DNA of 64,000 nt from Saussurea involucrata (GCA_033807775.1 CM066320.1:184127784-184191783); one strand, 5' to 3'. Numbered from the stretch's first letter, positions 21,016 to 34,529 are shown. Notes: generated from the sequence alone by a model not told the origin. A program made the numbers and translations.

Positions 21016-22411
21016 TAGGCATGGGAATGGGGCGAGTATGGGACGGGGACCCCAATCCTATCCCCGTCCTCGATCCTCATCTTCATCTCCATCCCCGTCT
21101 CCATCAGGGAATATAATCATATCCCCATTCCCATTCCCATCCCCATCGGGGAATAGGGATCCCCAACGGGGAAACGGTGATTTTTTTCTCGATCGAAATT
21201 TTTATTTTAATACAAAAAAGTTTATTTTAATACAAAAAAATTACAACATCATATAGTAATTAATAACCTAAAAACAAAAGAAATTCAAACTAATCTAAAA
21301 AAAAGTTAACGTCACACGTACCAAAACATATCGAGTAATATCCAAAACTATATCGAGTAATTATACATATCGAGTAATATTCAAAACCATATCGAGTAAT
21401 AATAATTTTATATTCTAAACCTAGTTAGGAACTAAGAAATTATGAATTACCGATTTAGTTTAAATAAATAATAGGAAAAAGTTCAGAAAAACCCAACGAA
21501 GTATCTCATTTTGCATGATTAAGTCCCTAAATCATTTTTTTGAAAAGAGAACCATTAAACTTTCTCATTTTGAATGATTAAGTCTCTAAACTATTTTTTG
21601 GATGAAAAAACGATTAAACTTTCTCATTTTGAATGATCAAGTCCCTGAACATTTTTCTTAAAAATATAAATCACCGAACTTTTAAAAATTGTTTGTAACC
21701 GACTAAAAATATTTTAAAGTAAAAAAAACCTAAATCAATTTTATTGTTCCCAAACCATATGTCATTCAAACCCCACGCAAACGCCAGATTCAACAGCTTG
21801 ATAGGTGATATGGAGAACGAACAACAACGGGGCGACGAGGAGTGGCAAGGGGGATCGGCATCATTGTTTGCGAGGGGTTTGAATGGCGTAGGGTTTGGGA
21901 ACGATAAAATTAATTTAGATTTTTTTTACCTTAAAATCTTTCTAGGCGGTTACATATAGTTTTTTTCGTTAAAAAGATGCATGTAACCAATTTTGAAAGT
22001 TCGATGATTTATTATTCAAAAAAATATCCAGGTACTTAACCATTCAAAATGAGAAAGTTTAATAGTTTTTTCATTCAGAATGAGAACTTTTAATGGTTTT
22101 ATCATTCAAAAAAATAGTTTAGGGACTTAATCATTCAAAATGAGAAAGTTTAATAATTTTTTCGTTTAAAAAAATAGTTTAGGGACTTAATCATTCAAAA
22201 TGATATAGTTCATTGTTTTTTTTGAACTTTTTTCTAAATAATATATATTTATTTTATTAATTTAAATATATAACGAGGACGGAGCTGGACGCGGACTCGC
22301 GGAGTGCCATACCCGTCCCCATCTCCATCCCCGCTTTAGCGGGAGTCCCCATCCCCGATCGGGGCGGGTGGACTGGTATCCCCGACTGGTCAGAACCCAT
22401 TCCCATGCTTA
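21016..22411. mobile_element. candidate hAT element with G/C-rich ends
   Basis: Ends TAGGCATGGGAATGGG and CCATTCCCATGCTTA form a TIR. Both arms continue in CCCCATCCCC/GGGGATGGGG repeats that pair with each other. Flanking octamers AGTTCAAT and AGTTACAT agree at six of eight positions. A second element sits inside. Confidence 0.55.
21476..22236. mobile_element. nested foldback element with 65-bp repeats
   Basis: Arms start GGAAAAAGTTCAGAAAAAC and end in the near-complement GTTTTTTTTGAACTTTTTTC. Each arm has tandem units of about 60-65 bases with the word TTTGAATGATTAAGTCCCT. The loop (about 21744-21910) contains a non-repetitive patch that translates as MENEQQRGDEEWQGGSAS from 21811; this may be captured host sequence but I do not recognise it. 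Confidence 0.6.
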
Positions 22412-22481
22412 AGTTACATAACCGATTTACCGATTAACTTCACCCCACAAGCTCTGTCGATTTTCCTCCCGCCTCTCAGCC

Positions 22482-22594
22482 ATGAGCCACCGCAGCCAGG
22501 GGCACCTCTCACCGCCGGCGACTATCACAACTTCACCTCTCACCGGCAACGCCCACTCTCCTTCCTCCCCCACGCTCAACCTCTTACATAGCAG
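22482..22594 (+). pseudogene. possible first exon of a broken gene, unrecognised
   Basis: An ATG opens MSHRSQGHLSPPATITTSPL and stays open to a good donor site, CAG/GTTAGGG, at 22594/22595. Composition is clearly more GC-rich than the surroundings. Downstream at about 22707-22810 another open stretch (VDMRATMEISNLNVTSDIAK) ends at TGA. These may be exons of the gene whose repeated lysine-rich part lies at 23411 and 33240, but no complete frame can be built. Function unknown. Confidence 0.3.
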
Positions 22595-22911
22595 GTTAGG
22601 GTTTCGATTTTAACTTTTTTGTTATAAGTTTTGAAACTTTTGAAATTGTTAAATGTCTTACAGAGAGGCACATATTTCATTAGGTTTTTTGTGTTTTGAT
22701 TCGTAAATTGGAAGCTTATATTGTTGATATGCGGGCTACAATGGAGATTTCTAATCTAAATGTGACAAGTGATATTGCAAAAATTATGGTTGAAACAACA
22801 AGGAATAAGTGATCTCTCTCGTGTGTTTGCTTATAGAATTTAGCAATGATATAACATTCAATTGACATTTGCATCAACAAATGCAAGTTTCTATCTCAGT
22901 TAATTATTATT

Positions 22912-23100
22912 TTTGTACAAAAGGTTGATACCGGTAACCCCAACCGGCCCACAATCGGCTGCCTATCTATAATGTGGGGGGCATACCTGACTCACTCAGC
23001 GGTTGTGGCTATGAGGGTGTCTTGGGATCGAACCCGAGACCTTATGCTTTTTGTACAAAGATGCCCCCACCCATTACCAACTGAGCTACACGCCATTGGC
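22912..23100 (-). mobile_element. tRNA-derived SINE, family B
   Basis: On the minus strand GGCGTGTAGCTCAGTTGGTAA (A box region) is followed by GGGTTCGATCCC (B box) and GCCACAACCGCTGAGTGAG. A perfect 17-bp target duplication, CTCAGTTAATTATTATT, is at 22895-22911 and 23101-23117. Confidence 0.88.
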
Positions 23101-23410
23101 CTCAGTTAATTATTATTGTAAAATGATATGGCTAATTTGTTATTATGGCCAAGGATCTCTAAAGCTTTTACTTTCTATCTAGCACTATTGATCAGATATA
23201 ATGCTTCAAGATGTGGTCCTTTGCCTTTAAACAGGATTAAGGTGTTGCTTATTTTATTATAATGCAATTTGTAGTCATTTGTTAGATAGAGTGAATAATG
23301 TGTTAAAGTTCACCCAGGAGATCTAGTGTTGTTCATGCATTTGTTATTTCATGAAATGGATTGTACCGTTATACTTGATATGATATTGGCTTTTCAATGA
23401 GCATAATATA

Positions 23411-23537
23411 TGAAGAAGGAAAGAAATGGGAATGGCGGTCGTAAAAGGCTCAAAAAGAAGTATCAGTCAGTTGAATCTCAAGATATAAAGATTGTTACAC
23501 ACTTATTAGAAAGTTTAGACATTTTAAGCATCATATA
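23411..23537 (+). pseudogene. lysine-rich exon module, copy 1
   Basis: Translates as MKKERNGNGGRKRLKKKYQS and on through VESQD before drifting to a stop. The same module occurs twice more at 33256-33600 beyond the gypsy element, with matching DNA upstream (TTTTCAATGAGCA / TTTTCAATAAGCAG). I see a tandemly duplicated basic exon of an unknown gene. The basic stretch would suit a nuclear localisation or nucleic acid contact, which is inference only. Confidence 0.35.
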
Positions 23538-23578
23538 AAACCAATTTTGTTGTAGTAAGTATTCATGCTTTTGTTATA

Positions 23579-25429
<1,851 letters not shown>

Positions 25430-25450
25430 ACTCTCCCCTCCTTTTGGGAA
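25430..25450 (-). promoter_or_regulatory. gypsy polypurine tract
   Basis: On the minus strand AAAAGGAGGGGAGAGT abuts the LTR. The polyprotein tail reads into it. Confidence 0.75.
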
Positions 25451-25455
25451 TTTCC

Positions 25456-25818
25456 GTCCTCGGAATTCACACCACTTGAAAACAGTCGAGGGTACTTTAC
25501 CCTCATCTCTTTTTCGGGTTCCAGGTCATTTCTGACCCCTTATGAAATCTCCTATTGACCAACACCAAAGGTATACTTTTGCTCCTTAATCGTTTTGTGG
25601 AATCACTTTTGCTTTCTTTTCCTCTGGCTACTAAGATGTTTCAGTTCTCCAGGTTGTCTCTTGCCTGCCCATGGATTCCGGTCCAACACCTGGACCAGGT
25701 CCTCAATATAGTCGAGCTTATCGATAAGCTCAACTTCTCCTAAGTTCACCATGGCTGTATCGTCAGCCAAACATCTCCTTAAATTTGACACATGAAATGT
25801 GTCATGTATACCTTTGAG
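25456..25818 (-). pseudogene. gypsy chromodomain and C-terminus, broken
   Basis: Pieces in several frames: MSNLRRCLADDTAMVNLGEV then ELIDKLDYIEDLVQVLDRNP (25603-25791), later MRVKYPRLFSSGVNSEDGNS (near 25500). The pattern of HVSNLRRCLAD, (I)EDLVQVLDR and MRxKYPxLF is that of the chromodomain tail of plant chromoviruses, which guides insertion through histone marks. At least two frameshifts separate the parts. Confidence 0.8.
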
Positions 25819-26335
25819 CTATTCCGACATATTTAACCGGTAAGCCACCGCTCCTATCCGTGCAATGATCTCAAACGGTCCAACATATCTTGGACTCAAA
25901 TTTTCCCTCTTTCCGTATCTTACAATTCCTTTCCATGGTGATATCTTTAACATCACCTTATCTCCTACTTGAAACTCCAAAGGTCGACGCCTCCTATCCG
26001 CATAACTTTTCTGCCTGTCACGCACGATTTTCAACCTTTCACGAATCTGCACTATCTTGTCTGAAGTCTGCTGGACTAGCTCCGGTCCAGCCAACTGCCT
26101 TTCTCCGACGTCATCCCAACACACGGGCGTTCTACATTTACGGCCATACAAGGCCTCAAATGGCGCTGCCTTGATACTAGAGTGGTAGCTATTGTTATAA
26201 GCAAATTCTACTAACAGTAGATGATTATCCCAACTCCCTCCAAGGTCAATAGTGCAAGCTCTTAACATATCCTCCATGGTTTGTATCGTCCTCTCACTCT
26301 GACCGTCAGTCTGAGGATGATATGCAGCATAGTGC
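25819..26335 (-). pseudogene. gypsy integrase, C-terminal part
   Basis: Open from about 26277: MEDMLRACTIDLGGSWDNHL, VEFAYNNSYHSSIKAAPFEA, LYGRKCRTPVCW, QVGDKVMLKISPWKG, LSPRYVGPFEIIARIG. These are conserved after the third catalytic residue. The segment with the catalytic glutamate (YHPQTDGQSERT) lies in this frame upstream of the ATG, cut off from the rest by a 2-bp shift near 26330. Confidence 0.9.
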
Positions 26336-27005
26336 TCATGTTCAGTCGAGTCCCCATTTCTCGTTGGAAGTTAGCCCAAAATCTCGACGTGAACCTTGCA
26401 TCCCTGTCCGAGACAATCGATCGTGGCACTCCATGCCTTGAGACTATCTCATTAACATACAATTGTGCTAACCTTTCTAATGAATACTTTTCGCTGATGG
26501 GCAGGAAGTGGACAGACTTCGTGAATCGGTCAACAATTACCCATATCGCATCGTGCCCTTTCACCGTTTTGGGCAATTCAGTCACAAAATCCATCGTGAC
26601 CATCTCCCATTTCCATACCGGAATCTCCATTTGTTGTAACATACCCGACGACTTCTGATGTTTCGTTTTCACCTGTAGGCATGTCAAACATTTCTCCACA
26701 TACTTTACTACCGCCTTCTTCATACCAGGCCACCAGTAGCTCTCCTTTAAGTCCCTATACATCTTATCGTTGCCTGGGTGCATAGTGTATTTGGCTTTGT
26801 GCGCTTCACCTAACACTATGTCCCTTAAATATCCTTTGCAAGGAATACATACCCGATTCCCAAATCTATATACACCATCGGACCCGACAGTCAAAAGTTT
26901 GACCTGTCCGACCATCCTCTCCTTCTTGATGTTTTCCTGCAATAGGGCCTCCTTCTGAGCGTCGTGTATCTGGTCAATCAGATCTACCTGAACATTCATC
27001 CACAT
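26335..27005 (-). pseudogene. gypsy integrase, zinc finger and catalytic core
   Basis: Carries the HHCC finger (H in YTMHPGNDKMY, C-x2-C in KCLTCLQVK), then MDFVTELPKT with the first catalytic aspartate, DRFTKSVHFLP, and VSDRDARFTSRFW with the second. The frame is shifted relative to RNase H upstream (near 27000) and to the C-terminal part downstream. Confidence 0.92.
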
Positions 27006-27420
27006 GGCACAAACCTTAATCGGTTCCTCTCCTTTCTACTTAGGGCATCAGCGACCACATTCGTCTTACCCAGATGGTAGTGGATTTCACGATCATAATC
27101 CTTTAACAGTTCCATCCACCTTCTCTGCCTCATGTTTAACTCTTTCTCATCGAATAGATACTTCAAGCTCTTATGATCCGTGTAGATCAGACATTTCGTA
27201 CCGTACAGGTAGTGCCTCCAAATTTTCAGTGCAAAAACCACTGCAGCTAACTCCATGTCATGTGTCAGATACTTCTTTTCATGCTCCTTTAGTTAGCGTG
27301 ATGCATAGGCGATCGCCTTGCCTCTTTGCATCAATACACATTCTAATCCCAATTTTGAAGCATCACTGTACACAACGAAGTCCTCCCCCCTCTGGAAAGG
27401 ACAACACTTGTGCACTACTC
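26996..27420 (-). pseudogene. gypsy RNase H
   Basis: MELAAVVFALKIWRHYLYGT, YTDHKSLKYLF, RQRRWMELLKDYD and NVVADALSRK are typical. Upstream, YSDASKLGLECVLMQ (the D of the active site) is in the same region but parted by a TAG in place of glutamine before LKEHEK and a frameshift near 27400. Confidence 0.88.
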
Positions 27421-28283
27421 AACCTTTTCTTAAGCGTTTGGAACACTTCTTTTTGTTTATGACCCCAAGCAAACTTGACTTTCTTCCTCGTCAAAGTCAT
27501 CAATGGCGTCGCTATCTTCGAGAAATCCTGAATGAATCTCCGATAATAGTCTGCCAAGCATTGAAAACTTCGGATTTCTGAGGCTGACCTTGGTGACTCC
27601 CAATCCATAACTGCCTCGATCTTGGCTGGATCTACCTTGATTCCATCCGCGTTAACCACATGACCAAGAAATTGCACCTCCCGAAGCCAAAATTCACATT
27701 TCTAGAATTTGGCGTATAACTTTTCCTTGGCCAACAACTCAAGAATTACTCTTAGATGTTGCTCGTGCTCCTCTTTGCTCCTCGAATAGATAAGGATGTC
27801 ATAAGTGAAAACTATGAAAAACTTATCTAGATAGGGTCCACAAACCCCATTCATTAGATCCATGAATGCAGCTGGTGCATTCGTCAACCCAAAAGGCATC
27901 ACTAAAAACTCGTAGTGCCCATAACGAGTCCTGAAAGTTGTCTTTGGTATATCATCCTCTCGAACCTTCAGCTGGTGGTAACCAGATCTCAAGTCAATCT
28001 TCGAGAAATGACTGGCTCCCTGAAGCTGATCAAATAAGTCATCGATTATTGGTAACAGATACCAGTTCTTGATCGTGATCTTATTTAGTTCACGGTAGTC
28101 GATGCACATCCTCATCGTACCGTCTTTCTTCTTTACAAACAGTATCGGTGCTCCCCAAGGTGATGAACTCGGTCGTATAAACCCCTTATCCAACAACTTC
28201 TGAAGCTGTTTCATCAACTCTTGCATCTCCGTCGGAGCCAACCGATATGGTGTCTTTGCAATTGGTGCTGCACCCGACACCAA
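27363..28283 (-). pseudogene. gypsy reverse transcriptase, active site mutated
   Basis: Two in-frame parts separated by one TAG at 27702-27704 (KLYAKF, stop, KCEFWLREVQFLGHV). Motifs seen: APILFVKKKDGTMRMCIDYR, FSKIDLRSGYHQLKV, FLVMPFGLTNAPAAFM. The catalytic motif, normally (F/Y)IDDIL, reads FTYDILIYS, so the first of the paired aspartates is tyrosine. This copy could not polymerise even if the stop were read through. Confidence 0.93.
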
Positions 28284-28371
28284 GTCAATCCGGTGGTAAC
28301 CCTGGTAATTCCTCCGGGAATACTTCCGGGTATTCCCTCACGATTGGTACATCTGATACCGTCTTATCCTC

Positions 28372-28992
28372 TCACTTGGCGTCTACGGCATAGGCTAAGT
28401 AAGCTATGCACCCCTTTTGAAGGCATTTTCTGGCCTTCAAAGCCGTGATCACCTTAGTATCGCTTTTCTTTCGATATCCATAGACATGTACTGTCTCTCC
28501 CTCTGGTGTTTGAATCTTGATCATTTTCTTATTACATACGATATGGGCATGGTTGTCAGACAACCAATCCATGCCTAGGACCACATCAAAACCTCCTAAA
28601 CACATCGACATGAGCCTAACAGGCAACTCCTTACCATCTATACATATCGTGCACCAATCAATTATCTCTTCTACTTTAGTTTGACCACCGTGAGCTGTTT
28701 CTATAGTGTAGTTTTTCTCTAACTTACAGGCATCTTTGTTCAAGTAGTGGAGGAAAGTAGTAGACACAAAACTACCATTTTCACCCGAATCAAATAATAC
28801 ATGAGCATGGACATTGTTAATAGGGAACATACCTGATACGACGTCAGGGGTCTCCCTAGCCTCCTCCAATGTCATGTTGTATGCTCGGCCACGTCCCTTG
28901 GGCACCTCCTTCTTCTTGTCAGAACTCCTTCCTGCTCTTTCGTCCGATGGTTTCACACTGATTAGTGTCCCTTTTAGAACTTTTGGACTCAA
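28372..28992 (-). pseudogene. gypsy protease
   Basis: Retroviral-type aspartic protease with active site HVLFDSGENGSFVS, followed by MDWLSDNHAHIVC. The join to reverse transcriptase carries VREYPEVFPEELPGLPP after a stop and is then broken by a small deletion. Confidence 0.85.
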
Positions 28993-29173
28993 ACCTCATA
29001 TGTCCTTCCTCTCCACACTCATAACAAGCCTTTCTTTCTGGGCACTCCCGTGTCGTGTGCCCTGGTTTCCCACACTTATAGCATGATAATCTCCCAACTA
29101 GGCACTTACCTCTGACTGGGTACAGTACTTCTCCATCATTAACTTTTTCATTTGCTCTCAAATTCTGAAACAA
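28919..29173 (-). pseudogene. gypsy gag nucleocapsid, two zinc knuckles
   Basis: First knuckle CYKCGKPGHTTREC is complete (C-x2-C-x4-H-x4-C). The second, CYECGEEGHMRFES, has lost its last cysteine to serine. Out of frame with protease by about 28950. Confidence 0.9.
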
Positions 29174-29592
29174 CCCTCCATCTTCCTCATCCAGTTCACT
29201 AGGGCCACCACACCCTCGATCCCCTTAAACTCACTTGGACGCGTGTTACTAAAGACCTTGTAACCACATCCATTCTCCTTTGCGGTTGGAACCACTATCT
29301 TGTCCTCTCCATTATTACTTACCTTAGTGTCCTCCTGATTTCTTGCCTCAATGCCTCCTTGGTCTCCTATCTTAGTATTTATTCATTCAGTCTCTTCTTC
29401 CACTGCCTGCTTCTTTAGCATGGCCTATAACATTGCCTCTATCATACCAAGTAGGGTATTCTGGAGGATCTGTATCATCTTATCGGTCATTGCCTCCTTA
29501 GCCATAGGGTTTCCAACCCCTCTCCTCGACGACACCACATCGTTGGCACCTTCCCCGGTAAGTTCAGTTCTCCTTGATCCTCTAGACACCAT
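29174..29592 (-). pseudogene. gypsy gag remnant, capsid mostly deleted
   Basis: An ATG at 29592 opens MVSRGSRRTELTGEGANDVV and then ALLKKQ-type sequence to a stop; further on FSNTRPSEFKGIEGVVALVN and WMRKMEGCF resemble the start of a gypsy capsid. The distance to the zinc knuckles is far too short for a full capsid, so an internal deletion is inferred. Confidence 0.6.
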
Positions 29593-30379
29593 ACCGATAC
29601 AATAAGATATCGCCCGTCTCCATATTTACTACTACTTCATAGTCGAAATAGACATCATACCACCAGGTCACATGCTAAAAGAAGCGATATGTCCAATCTT
29701 CCAACGGACTACTGATACTTTGATACCAGATAAAGTACTATAGTCATATACATATTGAGAATAACTCATTTATATATCATATCATGTACGTCTACACACC
29801 ACGACGTAATGATATAGCTAAACATGTCCAAAACACCTCCACTAACATAGTCAGCATAATAACCATACCATACCATACAAGGTCAGCTATAAATTCTTGA
29901 CCTAAACTCCTCAAATATAGACGTACATCATAATGCACAACCATAGGTACTTCTCTCCTAGCAACATGCTAACATCTCCTTATTGGCTCGATAAGGTATA
30001 AAATCCACCTACGAGTCTACATACAATTACACGGGTGTAAAATCCCGAAGAGATTTCTCGATGTCCAAGACAATACCTCTCTCGTTTACTAACAATTCTC
30101 CCTTTTACCAGACCATAACACTACGAGACTTCACCTCGGTAGAATTATCACTGGTCTTTACCTTTCACTCTCCAAGATCTCTAGTTAAGCGTGAGTCTTG
30201 CTCACAAAACTAGCATACCATAGCCTCATAAAGGCACTTGTCTTTCAAATTTCCATAGGCTCCTCTCCCATTAACCATATGAAAATCGTATTCTCTTACA
30301 CCTTTAACTTTCTCAACTCCCATTTCTCCGCTCAGTTTAAGTTTAGGCTATAAACATAACCCAATTCTTTTAAATTACA
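29593..30379 (-). other. gypsy 5' untranslated leader
   Basis: Noncoding sequence between the primer site and gag. No open frame of note. Confidence 0.7.
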
Positions 30380-30391
30380 GCTCTGATACCA
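30380..30391 (-). promoter_or_regulatory. gypsy primer binding site (initiator Met tRNA)
   Basis: GCTCTGATACCA on the plus strand is TGGTATCAGAGC on the minus, three bases from the LTR. Confidence 0.9.
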
Positions 30392-30394
30392 ACT

Positions 30395-33120
30395 TGTAAC
30401 ACCCCTTAATCCACCCTTGGGTAATATCACATCTTTCCTCTCTAATATTACCTTATTACGTCAGATAAGACTATAAGGTATAACCAAATCACAACCGTAG
30501 CGGAAGTCTTAACTTAAAATATATACAAGTCTCCAACGTTAGTCCGTCCCATATCGGACTACGTTACATAATACTCCAAATACATAACATATAAGTTTAA
30601 CAAATAGCAAAGCATTAAAGTACATAACGATGGTAAATCTATCTATGCTTTGCCCTTCCCCTTGCACAGACCCGAACCACTAGCTCTTGAGATGCATACT
30701 AATAGTTAGATAAAAATCTAAGTGAGTTCATGGTTTACGTGCATAAATAAACACATTCATTATCACGCATCAACAAATCATCAAGTACAGTTTACACATT
30801 TCTGTACATATAAAGCACAAAAAGTACTCTATTATGCCCCCTTTTTGGGCAATTCCATTCTTTCTATGGCATTCCCTGGGTTGCACGGCTCACACCCGTC
30901 CGATACCCATTACGGGGTCGTGCCATAACTCCTCTCCGGGTAGGTCCACTCTGTCACTGGCATTCCCTGGGCTACACGACCTACACCCGTCTGGCGCCCA
31001 TTACAGGGTCGTGCCACTTTCAACGTGACATGTCAAGCTGGACCTCATACCTAGACGTCGACATCATATTGTGTCACATAGCATGAGCATCGACACCATA
31101 TTGTGTTACATAACATAACATCGACACCATATTATGTCACATAACATGATCCCATATCATAACATGCTACTTTATTTAAACAGCGATAAACAAATAACAT
31201 GCAACTTTCATAATCTTTCCATGCATGTAAACATACATCCGTAAACATGCAATAACACATATCATCATGCTACACATACGTAATATCAAATAACTATCAT
31301 GCCAAAATAATATGTATTTACGTATGTATACATCCCAGAAAAGTCTCATGACGACTCACCTGAAAGCGTGTGTGTGTCCAAACAAAAACTCCGCTTAGTG
31401 ACCTACACGACATGTACCAAACATATTATATTAATGGCCTAAATTGCCAAAAGTCAACTACGGTCAACCCTCGGTCAACCCTCGAGCACTCAGCTCATCG
31501 ACGCCTTAAAACGTCCATTTACCCATTCCATAACCCTTAGTCTCCATCTCGTATTTTAAAACGTCTCGATTAAATATTTATCTCCAAAACGACGTTTTAA
31601 AAACATATCATCAATTCGTGAAATTAATTAAACGATTTAACGTTCATTCTCTCCGGGTCATTTCCACCGGCCATAACTTCCAGAAACGTGCAACAAGTAT
31701 AACATAAGAGTTCTGAAAATTTACTTGCGAAAATAAACGGAGAGCTTACACCAAATTCGTCGCGACAACACCGAATCATTACACGTTCGGCCATCGTTTA
31801 CTCCCGAACCGCTCGACCATTTCGCTCCGCACCAAAATGAATCTTGATCGAAATCCCGAGACGAAGAGATTGATACCAAATTTACAGTGTATGGACTCCA
31901 AATGAACATCAACGCATATATGGGAATTTCACGCCGGTTTTGCGTAAACCGCTTCCCCCACGTCGCATGCAATTCATCTTTGGGACCTGACACTTTTGGT
32001 CCCTGAGCTTACACTTTCCACCCTTATCCTTTCTTGCTTTTTACACTTTTTACCTTTCACTTGCGTTTGAATTATTTTCTCATCTCAACCTTTATTCCTT
32101 AATTATTTCGATATATATATATATATATATTGTTAGTCTCAGATGCCTAATAAGAACAAGAACATGTATTGTAGAAAAGGGGGGGGGGGTGTGAATACAA
32201 TACACAATTTTTTCACTTTAATTAATTCTTTTATTGAAAATATTCAAATCAAGAATTACACATAGAACAATTAGATTGTTGCGGAAAAAACAGATAAAAT
32301 CTATTCTAACAATCTTCACAAAGTAATACTGAAAACTAAACAACTTCTAAAACACAAAGATTGAAAGCTATAAAGTTCAATGAGAGAAAGGAGCAGAGTG
32401 TCTTGAGCACACAGTAAACTTCAAGAGTTTCGTTAGTGATTTGCATGGAGAAGTCTTCATCTTTATATAGTGTCATGAACATGTGATGCATGAGGCACTT
32501 GTCACTTTGTCATTTGAAGGATAAGTTTGACTCTCAAAAGTTGATGTGTCTTTTCCTATGATGCTAGAAAAGTTTGATTGTGACAATACCTAAGAATGGG
32601 AAAAAGGACAAATGCACATTTTTCTTCCATACTCAGACATTCCTTCTTTGATGAGAAAACCTTTTAGCAAAGACACAAGTGAGGATCCTCCTATTTGAGG
32701 ATCCCACCGATTTGTCATGGAAAAAGTAGGTGAGAGTCCTCTTAGGAAGGATGTTATGAGAGGATCCTCCAATTTTAAGGATCCCACCGATTTTCATGGG
32801 GACAATCAGTGGGATAGCCAAAGTTACCTCTTATGATGAAGATCTTCTTGACAAGGAAATAAAGGGGGAAATCTCCTGTTTGGGATCTCACCGATTATCA
32901 TGGAGACAATCGGTGAGACAACTTAGTTTGGGTTGAGAAGTCCATCTTCAATCTGCATTGATAGATATACTTCTTCTTGATTTCGGCTGATCTTTGACTT
33001 CACCGAACTTTGACAGTATGACTAAGCTATTACAAAGAACCATCTAAAATTTTTCTAAGTATAAAAGATGTTTTTCAAAGTATGTAAGGAGATCAGGTCA
33101 TCTTCAAATCTTTGATGACC

Positions 33121-33171
<51 letters not shown>

Positions 33172-33182
33172 CGAGTGTTACA
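30395..33182 (-). repeat. gypsy LTR (right, 5' in element sense), interrupted
   Basis: Matches 23579-25429 from TGTAACACCCCTTAATCC to CGAGTGTTACA, with a 995-bp solo LTR inserted in its (TA)n tract at 32131-33125. Confidence 0.92.
32131..33125 (-). mobile_element. solo LTR in the (TA)n of the gypsy LTR
   Basis: Bounded by TGTTAGTCTCAG and GACCCAACA (TG...CA), embedded in (TA)n so that a TATAT target duplication is plausible but not provable. On the minus strand it has a TATA box CTATATAAAG near 32463 and, near its end, a C-rich block (the G run at 32181) before TTTTCTACAATACATG, as in many plant LTRs. No internal region or second LTR is present. Short GGATCC/CACCGATT repeats at 32683-32900 are part of it. 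Confidence 0.8.
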
Positions 33183-33239
33183 TTATATCATGAAAACGAT
33201 TATATACTTGTTATAACACCTAGCAAGCTTTTGATTTTT

Positions 33240-33600
33240 TCAATAAGCAGATGATCTGAAGAAGAAGAAAAGAAAGGAGAATGGTGGTTGTAAAAGGCTC
33301 AAAAAGAAATATCAGTCAATTGAATCTCATGACGAAATGAGTGTGGAGATTGGTGACAATATGACGAAGAATATGTGAAGAAGAAATGAAACGGTCGTAA
33401 AAGGAGGTTCATAAAGAAATATCAATCAATTGAATCTCGTGATGAAATCATTGAGGAGGGGATTGATGAAGACTACGTTTTTCCGATTTCATCCATTTGC
33501 AAAGACAACAATAAGTCTCAAGCATCGGGGAAAAAAGTTGACAAAGAAACAAAAGCCGAGTTAGGAGGTGGTTGGATGTGGCTTAATGGACTTAGTATAT
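33240..33600 (+). pseudogene. lysine-rich exon module, copies 2 and 3
   Basis: Copy 2 begins after a possible acceptor site (CAATAAGCAG) and reads KKKKRKENGGCKRLKKKYQS then IESHDEMSVEIGDNM before TGA. Copy 3 follows within about 110 bases, with a TGA replacing one codon, then RRFIKKYQSIESRDEIIEEG, IDEDYVFPISSICKDNNKSQ and on to GGGWMWLNG. The copies resemble copy 1 at 23411, so one gene with tandem exon repeats was cut by the gypsy insertion. Protein family not recognised. Confidence 0.4.
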
Positions 33601-33710
33601 GCTTGGTCGCTAGCCTATACACATCTGTTTGGAAATGGCTTAACCTGAACTCTCGCTAGCCTATACATATCTATTTGGAACTGGTTTAACCTGAACTCAA
33701 TGGAATAATA
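33598..33710 (+). repeat. two-copy tandem repeat
   Basis: A unit of about 50 bases containing GCTAGCCTATACA and ATCTGTTTGGAA and TTAACCTGAACTC occurs twice in a row. Confidence 0.75.
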
Positions 33711-33905
33711 ACCACAAGGGTTGTGGCGTAGTGGTTAAGGCCCTGGGGGATGTGGTGGAATTTCCCATTTGCCCAGGGTTCGAATCCAGACATATACAAC
33801 AATTGTGGTCACTGAGTTTAATCGGGGTTCATGTCTTGCAGTCATAATTTGCCAATGGATTAGTCTAGATATTAATCGAGGGTGAGGGTTTTGGTGAGGG
33901 TTTTG
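33711..33905 (+). mobile_element. tRNA-derived SINE, family A
   Basis: ACCACAAGGGTTGTGGCGTAG then TGGTTAAGGC (A box) and AGGGTTCGAATCC (B box), the same order and wording as the minus-strand copy at 625. The 3' tail has GGGTTTTGGTGAGGGTTTTG. No clean target duplication. Confidence 0.75.
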
Positions 33906-34005
33906 TTTTCACTCCACATCGATCAGTAAACAATATAAACTATAACGGAGAAACAATCAAACAACCTTTTAGACAAAGAAGTAGAAAATAATAATGAAAA
34001 TTTCA

Positions 34006-34095
34006 GTGTGGATCCTTGTGTTCTTGATTCTAAGGATATATAAGGTCAAATGGATCCTGGTGTTCTTGATTCTAAGGATATATAAGGTCAATGTA
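34006..34095 (+). repeat. two-copy 44-bp tandem repeat
   Basis: GTGTTCTTGATTCTAAGGAT followed by ATATAAGGTCAA occurs twice, 44 bases apart or so. Confidence 0.8.
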
Positions 34096-34529
34096 GATCG
34101 TTTATGGAGTTTAGATGTGTAGTTCCAAAAAATTGTACGTGTAAATAAATAAGTTGTATGCTTAAATGTTAAAATATTTTTAAGAAGGGTAAAATACATT
34201 TTTCGTCCCTATAGTTTGTTAAAAATTGCTAGCTTTGTACATATGGTTTTAGAAATTACGGTTTTTCGTCTTTATAGTTTGTAATTCATTGTTATTTTTA
34301 TTTTTATGATTTACAATTTATTGTTGTTTTGTTTCCCGTGGTTTACACAAACCGAAAAAATTGTAATTTATTCTATTCTTTAATATAATAAAAATATGAG
34401 AATGAAGGTACTTATTAAAATTTTGAAAACCCAATTTAAAAAAGTTAAATAAATATATTGATGTTCATATCAAATTAAATAGAATAAAGTACTCGAGTAA
34501 TTAGCGTATTTAAGATAGTTTAGATTTAA
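34096..34529. other. AT-rich spacer with MITE-like left end
   Basis: At 34187 GGGTAAAATACATTTTTCGTCC resembles the ends of a common plant MITE type (compare 16446) but a matching right end is poor. Nothing coding. Confidence 0.35.
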
